DNA of 64,000 bases from Pseudomonas taetrolens (GTDB lineage Bacteria > Pseudomonadota > Gammaproteobacteria > Pseudomonadales > Pseudomonadaceae). The stretch spans positions 3,858,001-3,922,000 of the forward strand of contig NZ_LS483370.1 in assembly GCF_900475285.1 (NCBI RefSeq), in the 5' to 3' direction. Below, in pieces: positions 1-11,232 of this stretch (its first letter is position 1; every line of letters begins with the position of its first letter). The notes below the pieces were generated by a model. It worked only from the letters and a program-made list of their open reading frames with translations. It had not been told where the DNA came from and searched no databases. The translations under genes and the position numbers were made by a program.

Positions 1-1
1 A

Positions 2-592
2 TACGTGCTCAATAAACGCATCCGGCCGCTGAAGTTTTTCCTCAAACAGGAACTGATCTGGGTGCCCGTGATTGGCCTTGCCTGGTGGGCCCTGGGCTTT
101 CCGTTCATGAAGCGCTACTCCAAGGCATACCTGGCCAAACACCCGGAGAAAAAAGGCGCAGACCTGGCCACCACCCGTAAAACCTGTGCCAAGTTCAAAG
201 ACCAGTCCGTGGGCATCTTCAACTTCGTTGAAGGCACGCGCTTCACCGAAGCCAAGCATGCGCAGCAGAACTCGCCGTTCCGTTACCTGCTCAAGCCCAA
301 GGCCGGTGGCATTGCTTTTGTGCTGGACGCCATGGGTGAGCAGCTGCAATCGATCGTCAACGTGACCATCCACTATCCGGGCGGGCGTCCGGGTTATTGG
401 GATTTGTTGTGTGGCAACGTGCGCGACGTGGTGGTGGTGTTTGAGGAGTTGAACATACCGGCTGAGTTTATCGGCAAGAACTACGATCAAGACCCTGAAT
501 ACCGGCTGGCATTTCAAGGGTGGATCAACCAGTTGTGGGAAGACAAGGACCGGCTGCTGGGTGAGTTGCATCGCAAATACCCGCCGCGTTGA
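2..592 (+). CDS. 1-acyl-sn-glycerol-3-phosphate acyltransferase-like protein (YihG type), 5' end cut by window edge
   Basis: The frame is already open at the left edge, so the true start lies outside; the GTG at 5 is only the first possible start inside. The visible part carries FVEGTR (residues 74-79 counted from that GTG), the equivalent of the FPEGTR acceptor-binding block of PlsC-type acyltransferases, after a hydrophobic stretch with W and L. The catalytic HX4D block would lie upstream of the window. Such proteins transfer fatty acyl chains to (lyso)phospholipids at the inner membrane. The YihG-type call rests on the overall pattern and the short downstream basic tail. The gene converges on cysNC and is followed by REP-like repeats and a bidirectional terminator. 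Confidence 0.8.
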   Translation, partial: YVLNKRIRPLKFFLKQELIWVPVIGLAWWALGFPFMKRYSKAYLAKHPEKKGADLATTRKTCAKFKDQSVGIFNFVEGTRFTEAKHAQQNSPFRYLLKPKAGGIAFVLDAMGEQLQSIVNVTIHYPGGRPGYWDLLCGNVRDVVVVFEELNIPAEFIGKNYDQDPEYRLAFQGWINQLWEDKDRLLGELHRKYPPR

Positions 593-600
593 CCAAACCT

Positions 601-684
601 CTGCAGGAGCGCGCTTGCCCGCGCGAGAATCACCTTGGTGTCTCAGACTCACCGGGGGCATTGCGAGCAAGCGCGTCTGCAAAG
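601..684. repeat. Pair of REP-like elements in inverted orientation (AGGAGCGCGCTTG family)
   Basis: The left copy begins CTGCAGGAGCGCGCTTGCCC at 601 and the right copy, GCGAGCAAGCGCGTCTGCAA at 663-682, is its approximate inverse. The same family appears once more at 21347-21373. Pairs like this are typical of extragenic REP sequences in Pseudomonas. They lie between converging genes. Confidence 0.6.
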
Positions 685-700
685 TGCCGTGACCTGTAAC

Positions 701-741
701 AAAAAGCCCGCCACCGATTTCCCGGGGGCGGGCTTTTTTTT
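701..741. terminator. Bidirectional intrinsic terminator between the acyltransferase gene and cysNC
   Basis: AAAAAGCCCGCC at 701-712 pairs with GGCGGGCTTTTT at 727-738, giving a 12-bp stem that includes an A tract on one side and a T tract (to 741) on the other. It can therefore end transcripts from both converging genes. Confidence 0.85.
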
Positions 742-749
742 CAGTGCGG

Positions 750-2648
750 CTAGATCGCGCCGCGCTGGCGCAACAGGTCCAGCACCAACTTCACGCTGTC
801 TTCCAGTGACAACGATTGAGTGTCAACCACCAGGTCGGCATTCAACGGTACGTCATAAGGGAAGGACTCGCCCGGGATGTTGTCGCCACCCGCCGCGTAC
901 AGACCTTGCGGATCACGCTCGGCACATACGGCCGGCGAGGCCTGCACATAGACCGTCAACAGGCGGTCACTGCCGATCAACGCCTTGGCCTGCTGGCGGC
1001 CTTCTGCATCCGGAGCCACGAACGCGGCCAGGGTCAGCAGGCCGGCTTCGTTGAACTGACGCGCCACGTGCGCGGCACGACGCCAGTTCTCGGTGCGACC
1101 GGCACGGTCCTGCGGCAAACCTTTATTCAGGTCGTGGCGCAGGTTCTGGCCATCGAGGACGAACACCGCACGGCCCATGTCAAACAGCTTGCGCTCGACC
1201 GCGTACGCCAGGGTGCTTTTACCTGCACCCGACAGGCCGCTGAACAGCACGGTCGCCGGTTGCTGGCCAAAGCGCTGGGCACGCTCTTCAGTGGCCACGT
1301 GGGCCAGCTTACCATGATGTGTCGCGCTGCCATGGCTCAAAGCTTGAGCGACGATCATGCCGGCGCCCACGGTGCCATTGGTCAGGCGGTCGATAATAAT
1401 GAACGAACCGGTGGTGCGGTTGCTGGTGTAACCGTCCAGGGCAATCGGCGCGTCGAGGCTGATCTTGACCTTGCCGATCTCGTTCAGCTGCAAGGCGCTC
1501 GCCGGTCCTTCCTCCAGAGTGTTCACATCGACTTTGTTGACGATGCTGGCAATCGAGCCCGGTACGTAGCTGGTCGCACGCTTGATGTCGTACTTCTTAC
1601 CCGGCAGCATCGGCTCTTCAGCCATCCATACCAGCATGGCTTCGAAGTTGTCAGTCACCAGCGGCAGGTTGTCGGCATGCACCAACAGGTCGCCACGGGA
1701 GATGTCGATTTCGTCTTCCATGGTCAGCGTAACGGCCTGACCTGGACCTGCATGTTCCAGCTCGCCTTCAAACGTGACGATGGACTTGACGCGGCTGCTC
1801 TTGCCCGACGGCAGCACAACGATTTCATCGCCCTTGTGCACAATGCCGCTGGCCAACGTACCGGCAAAACCACGGAAGTTCAGGTTAGGACGGTTCACGT
1901 ACTGCACCGGGAAACGCAGATCGGTCAGGTTGCGATCGGCTGCCACTTCTACGGTTTCGAGAATTTCCATCAGCGACTGACCGGTGTACCACGGCGAACG
2001 CTCGCTCTTGTTCACCACGTTGTCGCCCTTTAGGGCAGACATCGGCACAAAGTGCAGGCTGGTCGGTTTCATCTCCAGGCCTTCGGCGAACTGCAGGTAG
2101 TCGGCCTTGATCGACTCGAATACACCTTCGTCAAAGCCCTTGAGGTCCATCTTGTTGATGGCCACAACGATGTGCTTGATGCCCAGCAACGACGCAATAA
2201 AGCTGTGACGACGGGTCTGGGTCTGCACACCGTAACGGGCGTCGACCAAAATGATCGCCAGGTCACAGGTCGAAGCACCGGTGGCCATGTTACGGGTGTA
2301 CTGCTCATGGCCCGGGGTATCGGCAATGATGAACTTGCGCTTGGCCGTCGAGAAGTAGCGGTACGCCACGTCAATGGTGATGCCCTGCTCGCGCTCGGCT
2401 TGCAGACCGTCCACCAGCAACGCCAGGTCGATATCATCGCCCGTGGTGCCGCTCTTTTTCGAGTCGCGGGTAATGGCTTCCAGATGGTCTTCGTAGATCA
2501 TCTTGGAGTCGTGCAGCAGGCGCCCGATCAGGGTGCTCTTGCCGTCGTCGACGTTGCCGCAGGTCAGGAAGCGCAACATTTCCTTGCGCTCGTGCTGGCC
2601 CAGGTAAGCGAGGATGTCCTCGCTGATCAAATCAGATTGGTGCGACAT
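750..2648 (-). CDS. cysNC: Bifunctional sulfate adenylyltransferase subunit 1 / adenylylsulfate kinase CysNC
   Basis: Cytoplasmic sulfate activation. The N-terminal GTPase half (CysN) works with CysD to make adenosine 5'-phosphosulfate (APS) from sulfate and ATP; the C-terminal half (CysC) phosphorylates APS to PAPS. The G1 loop GNVDDGKST is at residues 31-39, followed by [11 protein letters not shown] and NKMD. The kinase Walker [10 protein letters not shown] is at 471-479 in a 632-residue protein, the usual length for the fused pseudomonad enzyme. The start lies 9 bases after the cysD stop, so the two genes form an operon. Downstream is a strong terminator. Confidence 0.97.
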   Translation of the reverse strand: MSHQSDLISEDILAYLGQHERKEMLRFLTCGNVDDGKSTLIGRLLHDSKMIYEDHLEAITRDSKKSGTTGDDIDLALLVDGLQAEREQGITIDVAYRYFSTAKRKFIIADTPGHEQYTRNMATGASTCDLAIILVDARYGVQTQTRRHSFIASLLGIKHIVVAINKMDLKGFDEGVFESIKADYLQFAEGLEMKPTSLHFVPMSALKGDNVVNKSERSPWYTGQSLMEILETVEVAADRNLTDLRFPVQYVNRPNLNFRGFAGTLASGIVHKGDEIVVLPSGKSSRVKSIVTFEGELEHAGPGQAVTLTMEDEIDISRGDLLVHADNLPLVTDNFEAMLVWMAEEPMLPGKKYDIKRATSYVPGSIASIVNKVDVNTLEEGPASALQLNEIGKVKISLDAPIALDGYTSNRTTGSFIIIDRLTNGTVGAGMIVAQALSHGSATHHGKLAHVATEERAQRFGQQPATVLFSGLSGAGKSTLAYAVERKLFDMGRAVFVLDGQNLRHDLNKGLPQDRAGRTENWRRAAHVARQFNEAGLLTLAAFVAPDAEGRQQAKALIGSDRLLTVYVQASPAVCAERDPQGLYAAGGDNIPGESFPYDVPLNADLVVDTQSLSLEDSVKLVLDLLRQRGAI

Positions 2649-2657
2649 GACAACCCC

Positions 2658-3575
2658 TTAGAAATAACCCTGACGTTTTTTATCTTCCATCGAGCCTGCG
2701 CCATCGTGATCGATGACTCGGCCCTGGCGCTCGGAAGTTCGCGTCAGGAGCATTTCCTGGATGATGTCTGTCAGGGTTTCAGCCTCAGACTCCACCGCGC
2801 CAGTCAGCGGGTAGCAACCAAGAGTGCGGAAGCGGACCTTTTTCTTGACGATTCGAGCCTTGTCTTCGTCAGACAGGTGCTCAAGGATACGCTCGTCGTC
2901 GATCATGATCAGCGCGCCGTTCTTCTCGATGACATCACGCTCGGCTGCGAAGTACAGCGGCACAATCGGGATACCTTCAAGGTAGATGTATTGCCAGATA
3001 TCGAGCTCGGTCCAGTTCGACAGCGGGAACACGCGGATCGATTCGCCCTTGTTCACGTTGCCGTTGTACACGTTCCACAATTCTGGGCGCTGGTTTTTCG
3101 GGTCCCAGCGGTGCTTGCTGTCGCGGAACGAGTACACGCGCTCTTTGGCACGGGATTTCTCTTCATCGCGACGGGCACCACCGAAGGCGGCATCAAAACC
3201 GTATTTGTCCAGAGCCTGCTTGAGGCCCTCGGTCTTCATGATGTCGGTGTGTTTGGCACTGCCGTGGGTGAACGGGTTGATCCCTTGCGCCACGCCATCC
3301 GGGTTGACGTGAGTGATCAGGTCCAGGCCCAGCTCGGCAACCATCTTGTCGCGAAAGCTGTACATCTCCTGGAATTTCCACTGGGTATCGACATGCATGA
3401 CCGGAAACGGCAGCTTGCCCGGGAAAAAAGCCTTGCGTGCAAGGTGCAGCATGACGGCGGAGTCTTTACCGATCGAGTACAGCATCACCGGGTTATCGAA
3501 CTCGGCGGCCACCTCGCGGATGATGTGGATGCTTTCCGCCTCCAGCTGTTTCAGGTGCGTCAGTTTGTCGACCAT
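2658..3575 (-). CDS. cysD: Sulfate adenylyltransferase subunit 2 CysD
   Basis: Catalytic subunit of ATP sulfurylase and partner of CysNC, which follows it directly. The PP-loop appears as [13 protein letters not shown] near residue 35, and the protein has the usual 305-residue length. [15 protein letters not shown], the typical PAPS-reductase/CysD family segment, lies mid-protein. Cysteine regulation through CysB would be expected from the family. The upstream region has a repeated TAGATCG pair (3669-3675 and 3690-3696, 21 bases apart) that could be an operator, but this is unproven. Confidence 0.97.
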   Translation of the reverse strand: MVDKLTHLKQLEAESIHIIREVAAEFDNPVMLYSIGKDSAVMLHLARKAFFPGKLPFPVMHVDTQWKFQEMYSFRDKMVAELGLDLITHVNPDGVAQGINPFTHGSAKHTDIMKTEGLKQALDKYGFDAAFGGARRDEEKSRAKERVYSFRDSKHRWDPKNQRPELWNVYNGNVNKGESIRVFPLSNWTELDIWQYIYLEGIPIVPLYFAAERDVIEKNGALIMIDDERILEHLSDEDKARIVKKKVRFRTLGCYPLTGAVESEAETLTDIIQEMLLTRTSERQGRVIDHDGAGSMEDKKRQGYF

Positions 3576-3720
3576 GGCTACTCACGAAAGCTATCTTATG
3601 AACGGCCTGCGGGCCGTGTTCGAGCGGAGAATCCTAGCACAGCGGTCTCTTATATAGATGCCACCAACTAGATCGAAACGGTCTAAGAATAGATCGCAGA
3701 GTTTGGGAGGACCCCACGCC

Positions 3721-3811
3721 TGTAGCCGCTGCCGCAGACTGCGACGGGTTGCGCAGCGACCCTGTGTTTAAGGTCCTGCGGACCTTATCGCAGCCAGCGG
3801 CAGCGGCTACT
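3721..3811. repeat. REP-type inverted pair (GTAGCCGCTGCC family) upstream of cysD
   Basis: TGTAGCCGCTGCCGCAGACT at 3721 and its inverse ending GGCAGCGGCTACT at 3811 form a long imperfect palindrome. An inner stem AAGGTCC-TGC-GGACCTT sits at 3770-3786. Relatives of this element occur at 42055-42083 and 47331-47431. It lies between the Nif3-like gene and cysD, which run in the same direction, so it probably also ends the Nif3-like transcript. Confidence 0.7.
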
Positions 3812-3821
3812 GTGCATCGAT

Positions 3822-4580
3822 TTAAATCGGGTTCGGACAGTCGATGAACAGATGTTCGAGGGCGAAGCGACGGGCCAGGTAATCGCCCAATGCCTGCACG
3901 CCGAAACGCTCAGTGGCGTGGTGCCCCGCGGCGATAAAGCTGATGTCGTTTTCCCGGGCGCTGTGGAAGGTCTGCTCCGAGGCTTCACCGCTCAGGTACA
4001 GGTCGACCCCCGCCAGTACAGCCTGATCGATATAGCCCTGCCCCCCGCCCGTGCACCAGCCCACACGACGAATCATCGCACTGCCTTCAATCAACAAAGG
4101 CTCACGCCCCAGCGCTTCCTGTACCCGCCGGGAAAAATCACGGGCGGTGACCGGTTCAGCCAATGAACCGACCAACCCCACCACTTTGGCGTTACTCGGG
4201 TCCAACGGGCCTTCGACGGTGATGTCCAATTGCTTTGCCAACTGCACGTTGTTACCCACGTCCGGGTGCAAGTCGAGCGGCAAGTGATAAGCCAGCAAGC
4301 TGATATCGTGCTTGAGCAAGGTTTTCAGGCGGCGCTGCTTCATCCCGGTGATGCAAGGATCTTCGCCCTTCCAGAAATAGCCGTGGTGCACCAGGATCAA
4401 ATCCGCGTTGACCTCCACCGCGGCATCGAGCAATGCCTGGCTGGCGGTCACACCGCTGACGATACGCAACACCTGAGGCCGTCCTTCGACCTGCAAGCCA
4501 TTGGGGCAGTAATCGCTGATTGCAGCGCAGTTCAGGTAACGATTTGCTTCTTCTACCAGCGTGCTCAGGGCCACAGCCAT
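3822..4580 (-). CDS. Nif3-like dinuclear metal centre protein (YbgI/GCH1-type 1 family)
   Basis: 252 residues with the family's metal-binding histidine motifs: VHHGYFWKGEDP near residue 64, YHLPLDLHP near residue 97, and GHHATERFG near the C-terminus. These place a two-metal site in a toroidal hexamer. The cellular role of the family is not settled; GTP cyclohydrolase or hydrolase activity and metal handling have been proposed. It is divergent from algW, whose promoter lies in the 101-base spacer. The same neighbour is found beside algW in other pseudomonads. Confidence 0.88.
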   Translation of the reverse strand: MAVALSTLVEEANRYLNCAAISDYCPNGLQVEGRPQVLRIVSGVTASQALLDAAVEVNADLILVHHGYFWKGEDPCITGMKQRRLKTLLKHDISLLAYHLPLDLHPDVGNNVQLAKQLDITVEGPLDPSNAKVVGLVGSLAEPVTARDFSRRVQEALGREPLLIEGSAMIRRVGWCTGGGQGYIDQAVLAGVDLYLSGEASEQTFHSARENDISFIAAGHHATERFGVQALGDYLARRFALEHLFIDCPNPI

Positions 4581-4601
4581 AAAAGACTCCTAAATATAGC
4601 G

Positions 4602-4640
4602 TTCAGAGCCTGTCGGCCCTCGTATAATGGCCGCCATTAT
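4602..4640 (+). promoter_or_regulatory. Candidate algW promoter with a perfect palindrome over the -10 region
   Basis: TATAAT at 4623-4628 lies about 55 bases before the algW ATG. A possible weak -35 is near 4600-4607. ATAATGGC-C-GCCATTAT (4624-4640) is a perfect 8-bp inverted repeat overlapping the -10, so it could be an operator. No regulator is assigned. Confidence 0.45.
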
Positions 4641-4681
4641 GGGCCGTAAGGATGGCTCTGCAACCTTCAGGATAGAGTTCA

Positions 4682-5839
4682 ATGTTTAAGGCTTTGCGTT
4701 TTTTTGGCTGGCCATTGCTGGCTGGCGTACTGATCGCCATGCTGATTATTCAGCGTTATCCGCAATGGGTCGGGCTACCGAGCCTGGACGTTAATCTGCA
4801 ACAAGCCCCGAAAACCAGCTTCATGCAACAAGGGCCGGTGACCTACGCTGACGCTGTCACCCGCGCCGCGCCGGCAGTGGCAAACCTGTACACCACCAAG
4901 GTGGTGAACAAAAACGCCAAGCCGCTGTTTGAAGACCCGCAGTTCCGGCATTACTTCGGCAACAACGCTCCCAAGCAAAAGCGTATGGAGTCCAGCCTGG
5001 GTTCCGCAGTGATCATGAGCCCCGAGGGCTACCTGCTGACCAATAACCACGTGACCATGGGTGCCGACCAGATTGTCGTTGCGCTCAAGGACGGTCGTGA
5101 AACCCTGGCGAGAGTCATCGGCAGCGATCCCGAAACCGATCTGGCCGTGCTCAAGATCGACCTGAAAAAGCTGCCCGCCATCACCATTGGGCGCTCGGAT
5201 ACCCTGCGCATCGGCGACGTTGCCCTAGCGATCGGTAACCCGTTCGGCGTGGGCCAAACCACGACCATGGGCATCATCAGTGCGACCGGGCGCAACCAGT
5301 TGGGCCTGAACAACTACGAAGACTTCATCCAGACCGATGCCGCGATCAACCCTGGAAACTCGGGGGGTGCTCTGGTGGATGCCAATGGCAACCTGACCGG
5401 CATCAATACGGCCATCTTTTCCAAGTCAGGCGGCTCACAAGGTATTGGGTTTGCGATCCCGATCAACCTGGCCATGGAAGTCATGAAGTCGATTATCGAG
5501 CACGGGCAAGTGATTCGAGGCTGGCTGGGGATTGAAGTACAGCCGCTGACCCCGGATCTGGCCGAGTCGTTTGGCCTGAGCGGACGCCCGGGCATTGTGG
5601 TAGCGGGGATTTTCCGTGACGGCCCGGCACAAAAAGCCGGCCTGCAGTTGGGCGATGTGATCCTGAGTATTGATGGCGTACCGGCCAGCGACGGGCGTCG
5701 CTCGATGAATCAGGTGGCACGCATCAAACCTTCGGACGAAGTGTCGATCCTGGTCATGCGTAACGGCAAGGAAACCAAGCTCACAGCTGAAATCGGCCTG
5801 CGGCCGCCGCAAGAGCAACCACCGCAGAAAGAAGACTGA
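4682..5839 (+). CDS. algW: Periplasmic serine protease AlgW (DegS-type regulated intramembrane proteolysis protease)
   Basis: Membrane-anchored periplasmic protease that senses misfolded envelope proteins and cuts the anti-sigma factor MucA, releasing AlgU (sigma-22). An N-terminal membrane anchor (about residues 8-23) is followed by a trypsin-like domain with His123 (TNNHV), Asp153 (ETDLAV) and Ser227 (GNSGGA), then a single PDZ domain (about 265-365). Ser227 agrees with the catalytic residue I recall for P. aeruginosa AlgW. A single PDZ and a membrane anchor distinguish it from MucD/DegP. Length 385 residues. mucA and algU are not in this window. Confidence 0.95.
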   Translation: MFKALRFFGWPLLAGVLIAMLIIQRYPQWVGLPSLDVNLQQAPKTSFMQQGPVTYADAVTRAAPAVANLYTTKVVNKNAKPLFEDPQFRHYFGNNAPKQKRMESSLGSAVIMSPEGYLLTNNHVTMGADQIVVALKDGRETLARVIGSDPETDLAVLKIDLKKLPAITIGRSDTLRIGDVALAIGNPFGVGQTTTMGIISATGRNQLGLNNYEDFIQTDAAINPGNSGGALVDANGNLTGINTAIFSKSGGSQGIGFAIPINLAMEVMKSIIEHGQVIRGWLGIEVQPLTPDLAESFGLSGRPGIVVAGIFRDGPAQKAGLQLGDVILSIDGVPASDGRRSMNQVARIKPSDEVSILVMRNGKETKLTAEIGLRPPQEQPPQKED

Positions 5840-5862
5840 AGCACCCACTCGCCGGTACTGCC

Positions 5863-5901
5863 GAAGGCTGCGATCTTTCGACCTGAAAAGTCGCAGCCTT
5901 C
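5863..5901. terminator. Inverted repeat between converging algW and hisC
   Basis: GAAGGCTGCGA (5863-5873) pairs perfectly with TCGCAGCCTTC (5891-5901). There is no T run, so it may be a REP-like hairpin that also acts as a weak terminator or RNA-stabilising end for both genes. Confidence 0.55.
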
Positions 5902-5919
5902 AACGGTTCCCGGCCGCGA

Positions 5920-6972
5920 TTAAAGGCCGGACAACCCATCAATCAACGCCGCATTCTGCTCCGGCGTGCCGATGGTGATGCGCAGGAACTGGTCGATGCG
6001 CAGTTGCTTGAAGTGACGCACGATCACCCCCTGATCACGCAGCTTTGCCGCCAGCGCCGCCGCATCATGCTCGGGGTGACGGGCGAAGATGAAGTTGGCC
6101 GCCGAGGGCAGCACCTCAAACCCCAATCCCTGCAACTGCCCTACCACCTGCTCGCGACTGTCGATCACCGCCTTGCAGGTACGTTCGAAGTATTCACGGT
6201 CTTCAAAAGCAGCGGCCGCACCTGCAATCGCCAAACGATCCAGCGGATAGGAGTTGAAGCTGTTCTTGATTCGCTCAAGCGCTTCGATCAGGTCAGGATG
6301 GCCCACCGCCAACCCGACACGCAAACCGGCCAGCGAGCGCGATTTGGACAGGGTTTGGGTAACCAGCAGGTTCGGGTAGCGATCTACCAGACTGATGGCC
6401 GTTTCACCGCCAAAGTCGATATAGGCTTCATCCACCACTACCACGGAATCCGGGCTGGCCTTGAGCATGCGCTCAATGGCGTCCAGTGCCAGCAGGCAAC
6501 CGGTCGGCGCATTGGGGTTGGGGAAGATGATCCCGCCGTTGGCTTTGGCGTAATCGCCAGGCTGGATCTGAAACTGTTCGTCCAGCGGCACGGCATCGAA
6601 CGCTATGCCATACAAGCCGCAGTAAACCGGATAGAAGCTGTAGCTGATGTCCGGAAACAGCAGCGGCTTGTCGTGCTGGAACAGACCATTGAAAACATGG
6701 GCCAGCACTTCGTCAGAGCCATTGCCCAGAAACACCTGATTGGTCTGCACCCCGTAATACTCAGCCACCGCCTGCTTGAGCAGGTCGCTGTTCGGGTCCG
6801 GGTACAAACGCAGGTTGTCGTTAAGCTCGGCCTGCATCGCTGACAGCGCTTTAGGCGAAGGCCCATAAGGGTTTTCGTTGGTATTGAGCTTCACCAGCTT
6901 CGCCAGCTTCGGTTGTTCACCCGGCACGTAAGGCACCAGTTGCTTAACGAAAGGACTCCAGAATTTACTCAT
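5920..6972 (-). CDS. hisC: Histidinol-phosphate aminotransferase HisC
   Basis: PLP enzyme of histidine synthesis; converts imidazole acetol phosphate plus glutamate to histidinol phosphate. Fold-type I aminotransferase, 350 residues. PNPNAPTG is at 151-158, DEAYIDF at 181-187, and the Schiff-base lysine is Lys210 in [14 protein letters not shown]. It follows hisD with a 2-base gap in a murA-hisG-hisD-hisC row, so it is the last gene of a likely operon. Many pseudomonads carry a second hisC elsewhere. Confidence 0.96.
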   Translation of the reverse strand: MSKFWSPFVKQLVPYVPGEQPKLAKLVKLNTNENPYGPSPKALSAMQAELNDNLRLYPDPNSDLLKQAVAEYYGVQTNQVFLGNGSDEVLAHVFNGLFQHDKPLLFPDISYSFYPVYCGLYGIAFDAVPLDEQFQIQPGDYAKANGGIIFPNPNAPTGCLLALDAIERMLKASPDSVVVVDEAYIDFGGETAISLVDRYPNLLVTQTLSKSRSLAGLRVGLAVGHPDLIEALERIKNSFNSYPLDRLAIAGAAAAFEDREYFERTCKAVIDSREQVVGQLQGLGFEVLPSAANFIFARHPEHDAAALAAKLRDQGVIVRHFKQLRIDQFLRITIGTPEQNAALIDGLSGL

Positions 6973-6974
6973 GC

Positions 6975-8303
6975 TTATTGCCCCTGTTCGGTGTCGGCGA
7001 TGATCCGGTACTCGGCACTGCGGGCGTGGCCGGTCAGGGATTCGCCACGCGCAAGAATCGAAGCCGTTTTACCCAGGTCGGAGGCGCCCTGCTCCGAGCA
7101 GAAAATGATCGAGGAGCGCTTCTGGAAGTCGTACACCCCCAGCGGTGAGGAGAATCGTGCGGTGCCCGAAGTCGGCAGGACGTGGTTCGGGCCCGCGCAA
7201 TAATCACCCAACGCCTCGCTGGTGTGACGGCCCATGAAGATCGCACCGGCATGGCGGATCTGCGGCAACCAGGCTTGCGGGTCGGCCACGGACAACTCCA
7301 GGTGCTCGGGTGCGATACGGTTGGCGACGTCGATCGCCTGCTGCATGTCATTCACCAGAATCAACGCGCCACGGCCATTGATCGAGGTATTGATGATGTC
7401 AGCCCGCTCCATGGTGGGCAGCAGCCTGGCAATGCTGGCTTCTACCTTGTCGAGGAACTCGGCATCCGGGCTGACCAGAATCGCTTGCGCGTCTTCGTCG
7501 TGCTCGGCCTGAGAGAACAAGTCCATGGCGATCCAGTCCGGATCGGTCAGGCCATCGCAGACCACCAGAATTTCCGAAGGTCCGGCGATCATGTCGATGC
7601 CAACCTGGCCAAATACATGGCGCTTGGCAGTGGCCACATAAATATTGCCCGGCCCCACGACCTTGTCGACCTTGGGTACGCTTTCGGTGCCATAGGCCAG
7701 GGCGGCGACAGCCTGTGCGCCGCCAATGGTGAACACCCGGTCAACACCGGCAATGCAGGCCGCCGCCAGCACCAGCTCGTTGAGTTCGCCCCGCGGGGTC
7801 GGCACCACCATGACCACTTCAGGGACGCCTGCGACCTTGGCCGGAATCGCGTTCATCAACACCGAAGACGGGTACGACGCCTTGCCGCCTGGCACATATA
7901 GCCCCGCACGATCCAGCGGGGTGACTTTTTGGCCCAACACCGTGCCATCGGCCTCGGTGTAGCTCCAGGAATCCTGTTTCTGTTTTTCGTGATAGCTGCG
8001 TACGCGCTGTGCGGCTTTTTCCAGAGCTTCACGCTGAGGTACGGTGATGCGGGTCAGTGCCAGCTCCAGACGCTCGCGCGGCAGGATCAGGTCGGCCATG
8101 GACGTCACTGCCAGCCCGTCAAAACGCTGGGTGAACTCCACCAAAGCTGCGTCCCCACGCTCGCGTACTGCCTTGATGATGTCCAGCACGCGCTGGTTGA
8201 CCGAGTCGTCAGACACACTTTCCCAGCTCAGCAAATGATCCAGATGCTGCGCGAAGTCCGGGTCAGCAGCGTTGAGTCGGCGAATTGCAGTGGGAGCGGT
8301 CAT
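6975..8303 (-). CDS. hisD: Histidinol dehydrogenase HisD
   Basis: Zinc- and NAD-dependent enzyme that oxidises histidinol twice to histidine, the last step of the pathway. The start is set at the ATG at 8303, with GAGG ten bases upstream, giving 442 residues beginning [10 protein letters not shown]. An in-frame extension to 8384 has no typical family sequence. [12 protein letters not shown] and [15 protein letters not shown] are family signatures holding metal and substrate residues. It is followed directly by hisC. Confidence 0.96.
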   Translation of the reverse strand: MTAPTAIRRLNAADPDFAQHLDHLLSWESVSDDSVNQRVLDIIKAVRERGDAALVEFTQRFDGLAVTSMADLILPRERLELALTRITVPQREALEKAAQRVRSYHEKQKQDSWSYTEADGTVLGQKVTPLDRAGLYVPGGKASYPSSVLMNAIPAKVAGVPEVVMVVPTPRGELNELVLAAACIAGVDRVFTIGGAQAVAALAYGTESVPKVDKVVGPGNIYVATAKRHVFGQVGIDMIAGPSEILVVCDGLTDPDWIAMDLFSQAEHDEDAQAILVSPDAEFLDKVEASIARLLPTMERADIINTSINGRGALILVNDMQQAIDVANRIAPEHLELSVADPQAWLPQIRHAGAIFMGRHTSEALGDYCAGPNHVLPTSGTARFSSPLGVYDFQKRSSIIFCSEQGASDLGKTASILARGESLTGHARSAEYRIIADTEQGQ

Positions 8304-8433
8304 AGCGAGGGCCTCGGTAATTGGCGAATGCTTAGAATTTATACAGCTTGATATTGCACAGATCAGGCACCGCAAGACTACCAAGCCATCCGCGCGGGTA
8401 CCTGAGATTTCTGGCTATTACACGGATAGATGG

Positions 8434-8452
8434 GCGCGACCCGGGGTCGCGC
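8434..8452. terminator. GC-rich hairpin just after hisG
   Basis: GCGCGACC (8434-8441) faces GGTCGCGC (8445-8452) in the 156-base spacer downstream of the hisG stop and upstream of hisD. There is no T run. It may slow or partly end the hisG transcript or protect its 3' end. Confidence 0.35.
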
Positions 8453-8459
8453 AGGTGAG

Positions 8460-9095
8460 TCAGCCGCGGTGTCGCGACTCCACTGCTTTGCGCAGGGTGT
8501 CGATCAGAGCTTGAATACGGGCGTGCTGCATTTTCATCGAAGCCTTGTTAACCACCAGACGGGAGCTGATGGCGGCAATGAAGTCCTGAGGTTCCAGGCC
8601 ATTGGCACGCAAGGTGTTGCCAGTGTCGACGACGTCGATGATTTTGTCGGCCAGGCCGATCAGCGGGGCCAGCTCCATCGAGCCATACAGCTTGATGATA
8701 TCGACCTGACGACCTTGCTCGGCGTAGTAACGCTTGGCAACGTTGACGAACTTGGTAGCCACTCGCAGACGGCCTTTAGGCTCGACGGCACCGATAGCGC
8801 CGGCAGTCATCAGTTTGCACTGGGCAATCTGGAGATCCAGAGGCTCGTAAAGGCCCTGGCCACCGTATTCCATCAGCACGTCTTTACCCGCCACACCGAG
8901 GTCTGCCGCACCATGCTCGACATAGGTCGGCACGTCAGTGGCACGCACGATCAGCAGGCGTACGTCAGGCTGGGTGGTCGGAATAATCAGCTTGCGGCTT
9001 TTGTCCGGATTCTCTGTCGGCACAATGCCCGCTTCAGCCAGAAGCGGCAAAGTATCGTCAAGGATACGGCCCTTGGACAGTGCAATGGTCAGCAT
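8460..9095 (-). CDS. hisG: ATP phosphoribosyltransferase HisG, short form
   Basis: First step of histidine synthesis: joins PRPP and ATP. At 211 residues it is the short form, which lacks the C-terminal ACT-like regulatory domain and needs HisZ as its regulatory partner. hisZ is not in this window. Family segments seen are [10 protein letters not shown] at the N-terminus and [14 protein letters not shown] near residue 85. It lies between murA and hisD, the usual pseudomonad order. Confidence 0.95.
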   Translation of the reverse strand: MLTIALSKGRILDDTLPLLAEAGIVPTENPDKSRKLIIPTTQPDVRLLIVRATDVPTYVEHGAADLGVAGKDVLMEYGGQGLYEPLDLQIAQCKLMTAGAIGAVEPKGRLRVATKFVNVAKRYYAEQGRQVDIIKLYGSMELAPLIGLADKIIDVVDTGNTLRANGLEPQDFIAAISSRLVVNKASMKMQHARIQALIDTLRKAVESRHRG

Positions 9096-9155
9096 GGGAA
9101 ACGTAAGTCCTTATCAGGGTACTTATGCCCGGACGCAATCGGCGCCGGACAAACA

Positions 9156-9178
9156 TCGAGCCTGATAATCAGGCTCGA
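9156..9178. terminator. Hairpin in the murA-hisG spacer
   Basis: TCGAGCCTGA (9156-9165), a 3-base loop, and TCAGGCTCGA (9169-9178) form a perfect 10-bp stem in the 182-base spacer. On the minus strand a short, weak T-containing tract follows, so it could be a partial terminator separating murA from the his genes. Confidence 0.45.
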
Positions 9179-9277
9179 CTTGAACGATTCGAGGCCAGGT
9201 AAGGTAAAGCTTGCAAGCCATTACGTCACCTGGCGGCTGGACACGATCCCTGTGCCCATACAGCCAGACTGCAAAAA

Positions 9278-10814
<1,537 letters not shown>

Positions 10815-10859
10815 GCTCAACCTCAATCGGCGCCAACGCGCGCGGGTCGGCCATCATAC

Positions 10860-10912
10860 AAAAAAGCCCCGCGCCTGCGAACCCCGCATAACAGGACTCT
10901 GACGGGGGGCCT
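10860..10912 (-). terminator. Likely intrinsic terminator at the end of the mla operon
   Basis: Read on the minus strand, a GC-rich imperfect stem (GGCCCCCCG facing GCGGGGC) is followed directly by a run of six T. It lies between mlaB and ibaG and probably separates the mla operon from ibaG-murA. Confidence 0.6.
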
Positions 10913-10926
10913 TCCATAGATGGCTA

Positions 10927-11232
10927 TTAATGATCTGCCAGCAATTCAGTCAAGCCCGACACCTGCGCGATTTCACGCAGGTCTTCGGGCATGGCTCGAA
11001 TGCTCAACGGCTTGTTCAGGGCTTGTGCATCACGGATGTAACACAACAACAGCGACAAACCGACGCTGCTGGATTTTTCGACCGCCGAGCAATCCACCAC
11101 CAGGGCTTTGGCCAGGGCTTTCTTGATCAGGGCCTGGCCCTCAGCGCGCAAGCGTGGGCCCGTCTGATAATCAATCACGCCACTCAGGCGCAACTCGCTC
11201 TCGCCAGCCAGTGTTACAGCCGCTTCACTCAT
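10927..11232 (-). CDS. mlaB: STAS-domain protein MlaB
   Basis: Cytoplasmic STAS subunit that binds and stabilises the ATPase MlaF in the MlaFEDB complex, which moves phospholipids between the inner membrane and the periplasm. 101 residues. The STAS helix region DCSAVEKSSSVGLSLLL matches the conserved D...S..G pattern. Its ATG overlaps the mlaC stop by four bases, so it is the last gene of the mla operon and translationally coupled. Confidence 0.9.
   Translation of the reverse strand: MSEAAVTLAGESELRLSGVIDYQTGPRLRAEGQALIKKALAKALVVDCSAVEKSSSVGLSLLLCYIRDAQALNKPLSIRAMPEDLREIAQVSGLTELLADH

Noticed and set aside
2052..3671. 539-codon open frame on the plus strand opposite cysN/cysD
   Set aside because: Lies fully antisense to two well-supported genes, has no recognisable domain, and mirrors their codon pattern in a GC-rich genome.
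8304..8384. N-terminal extension of hisD by 27 residues
   Set aside because: The ATG at 8303 has GAGG at good spacing and gives the usual length; the extra residues are not family-like.
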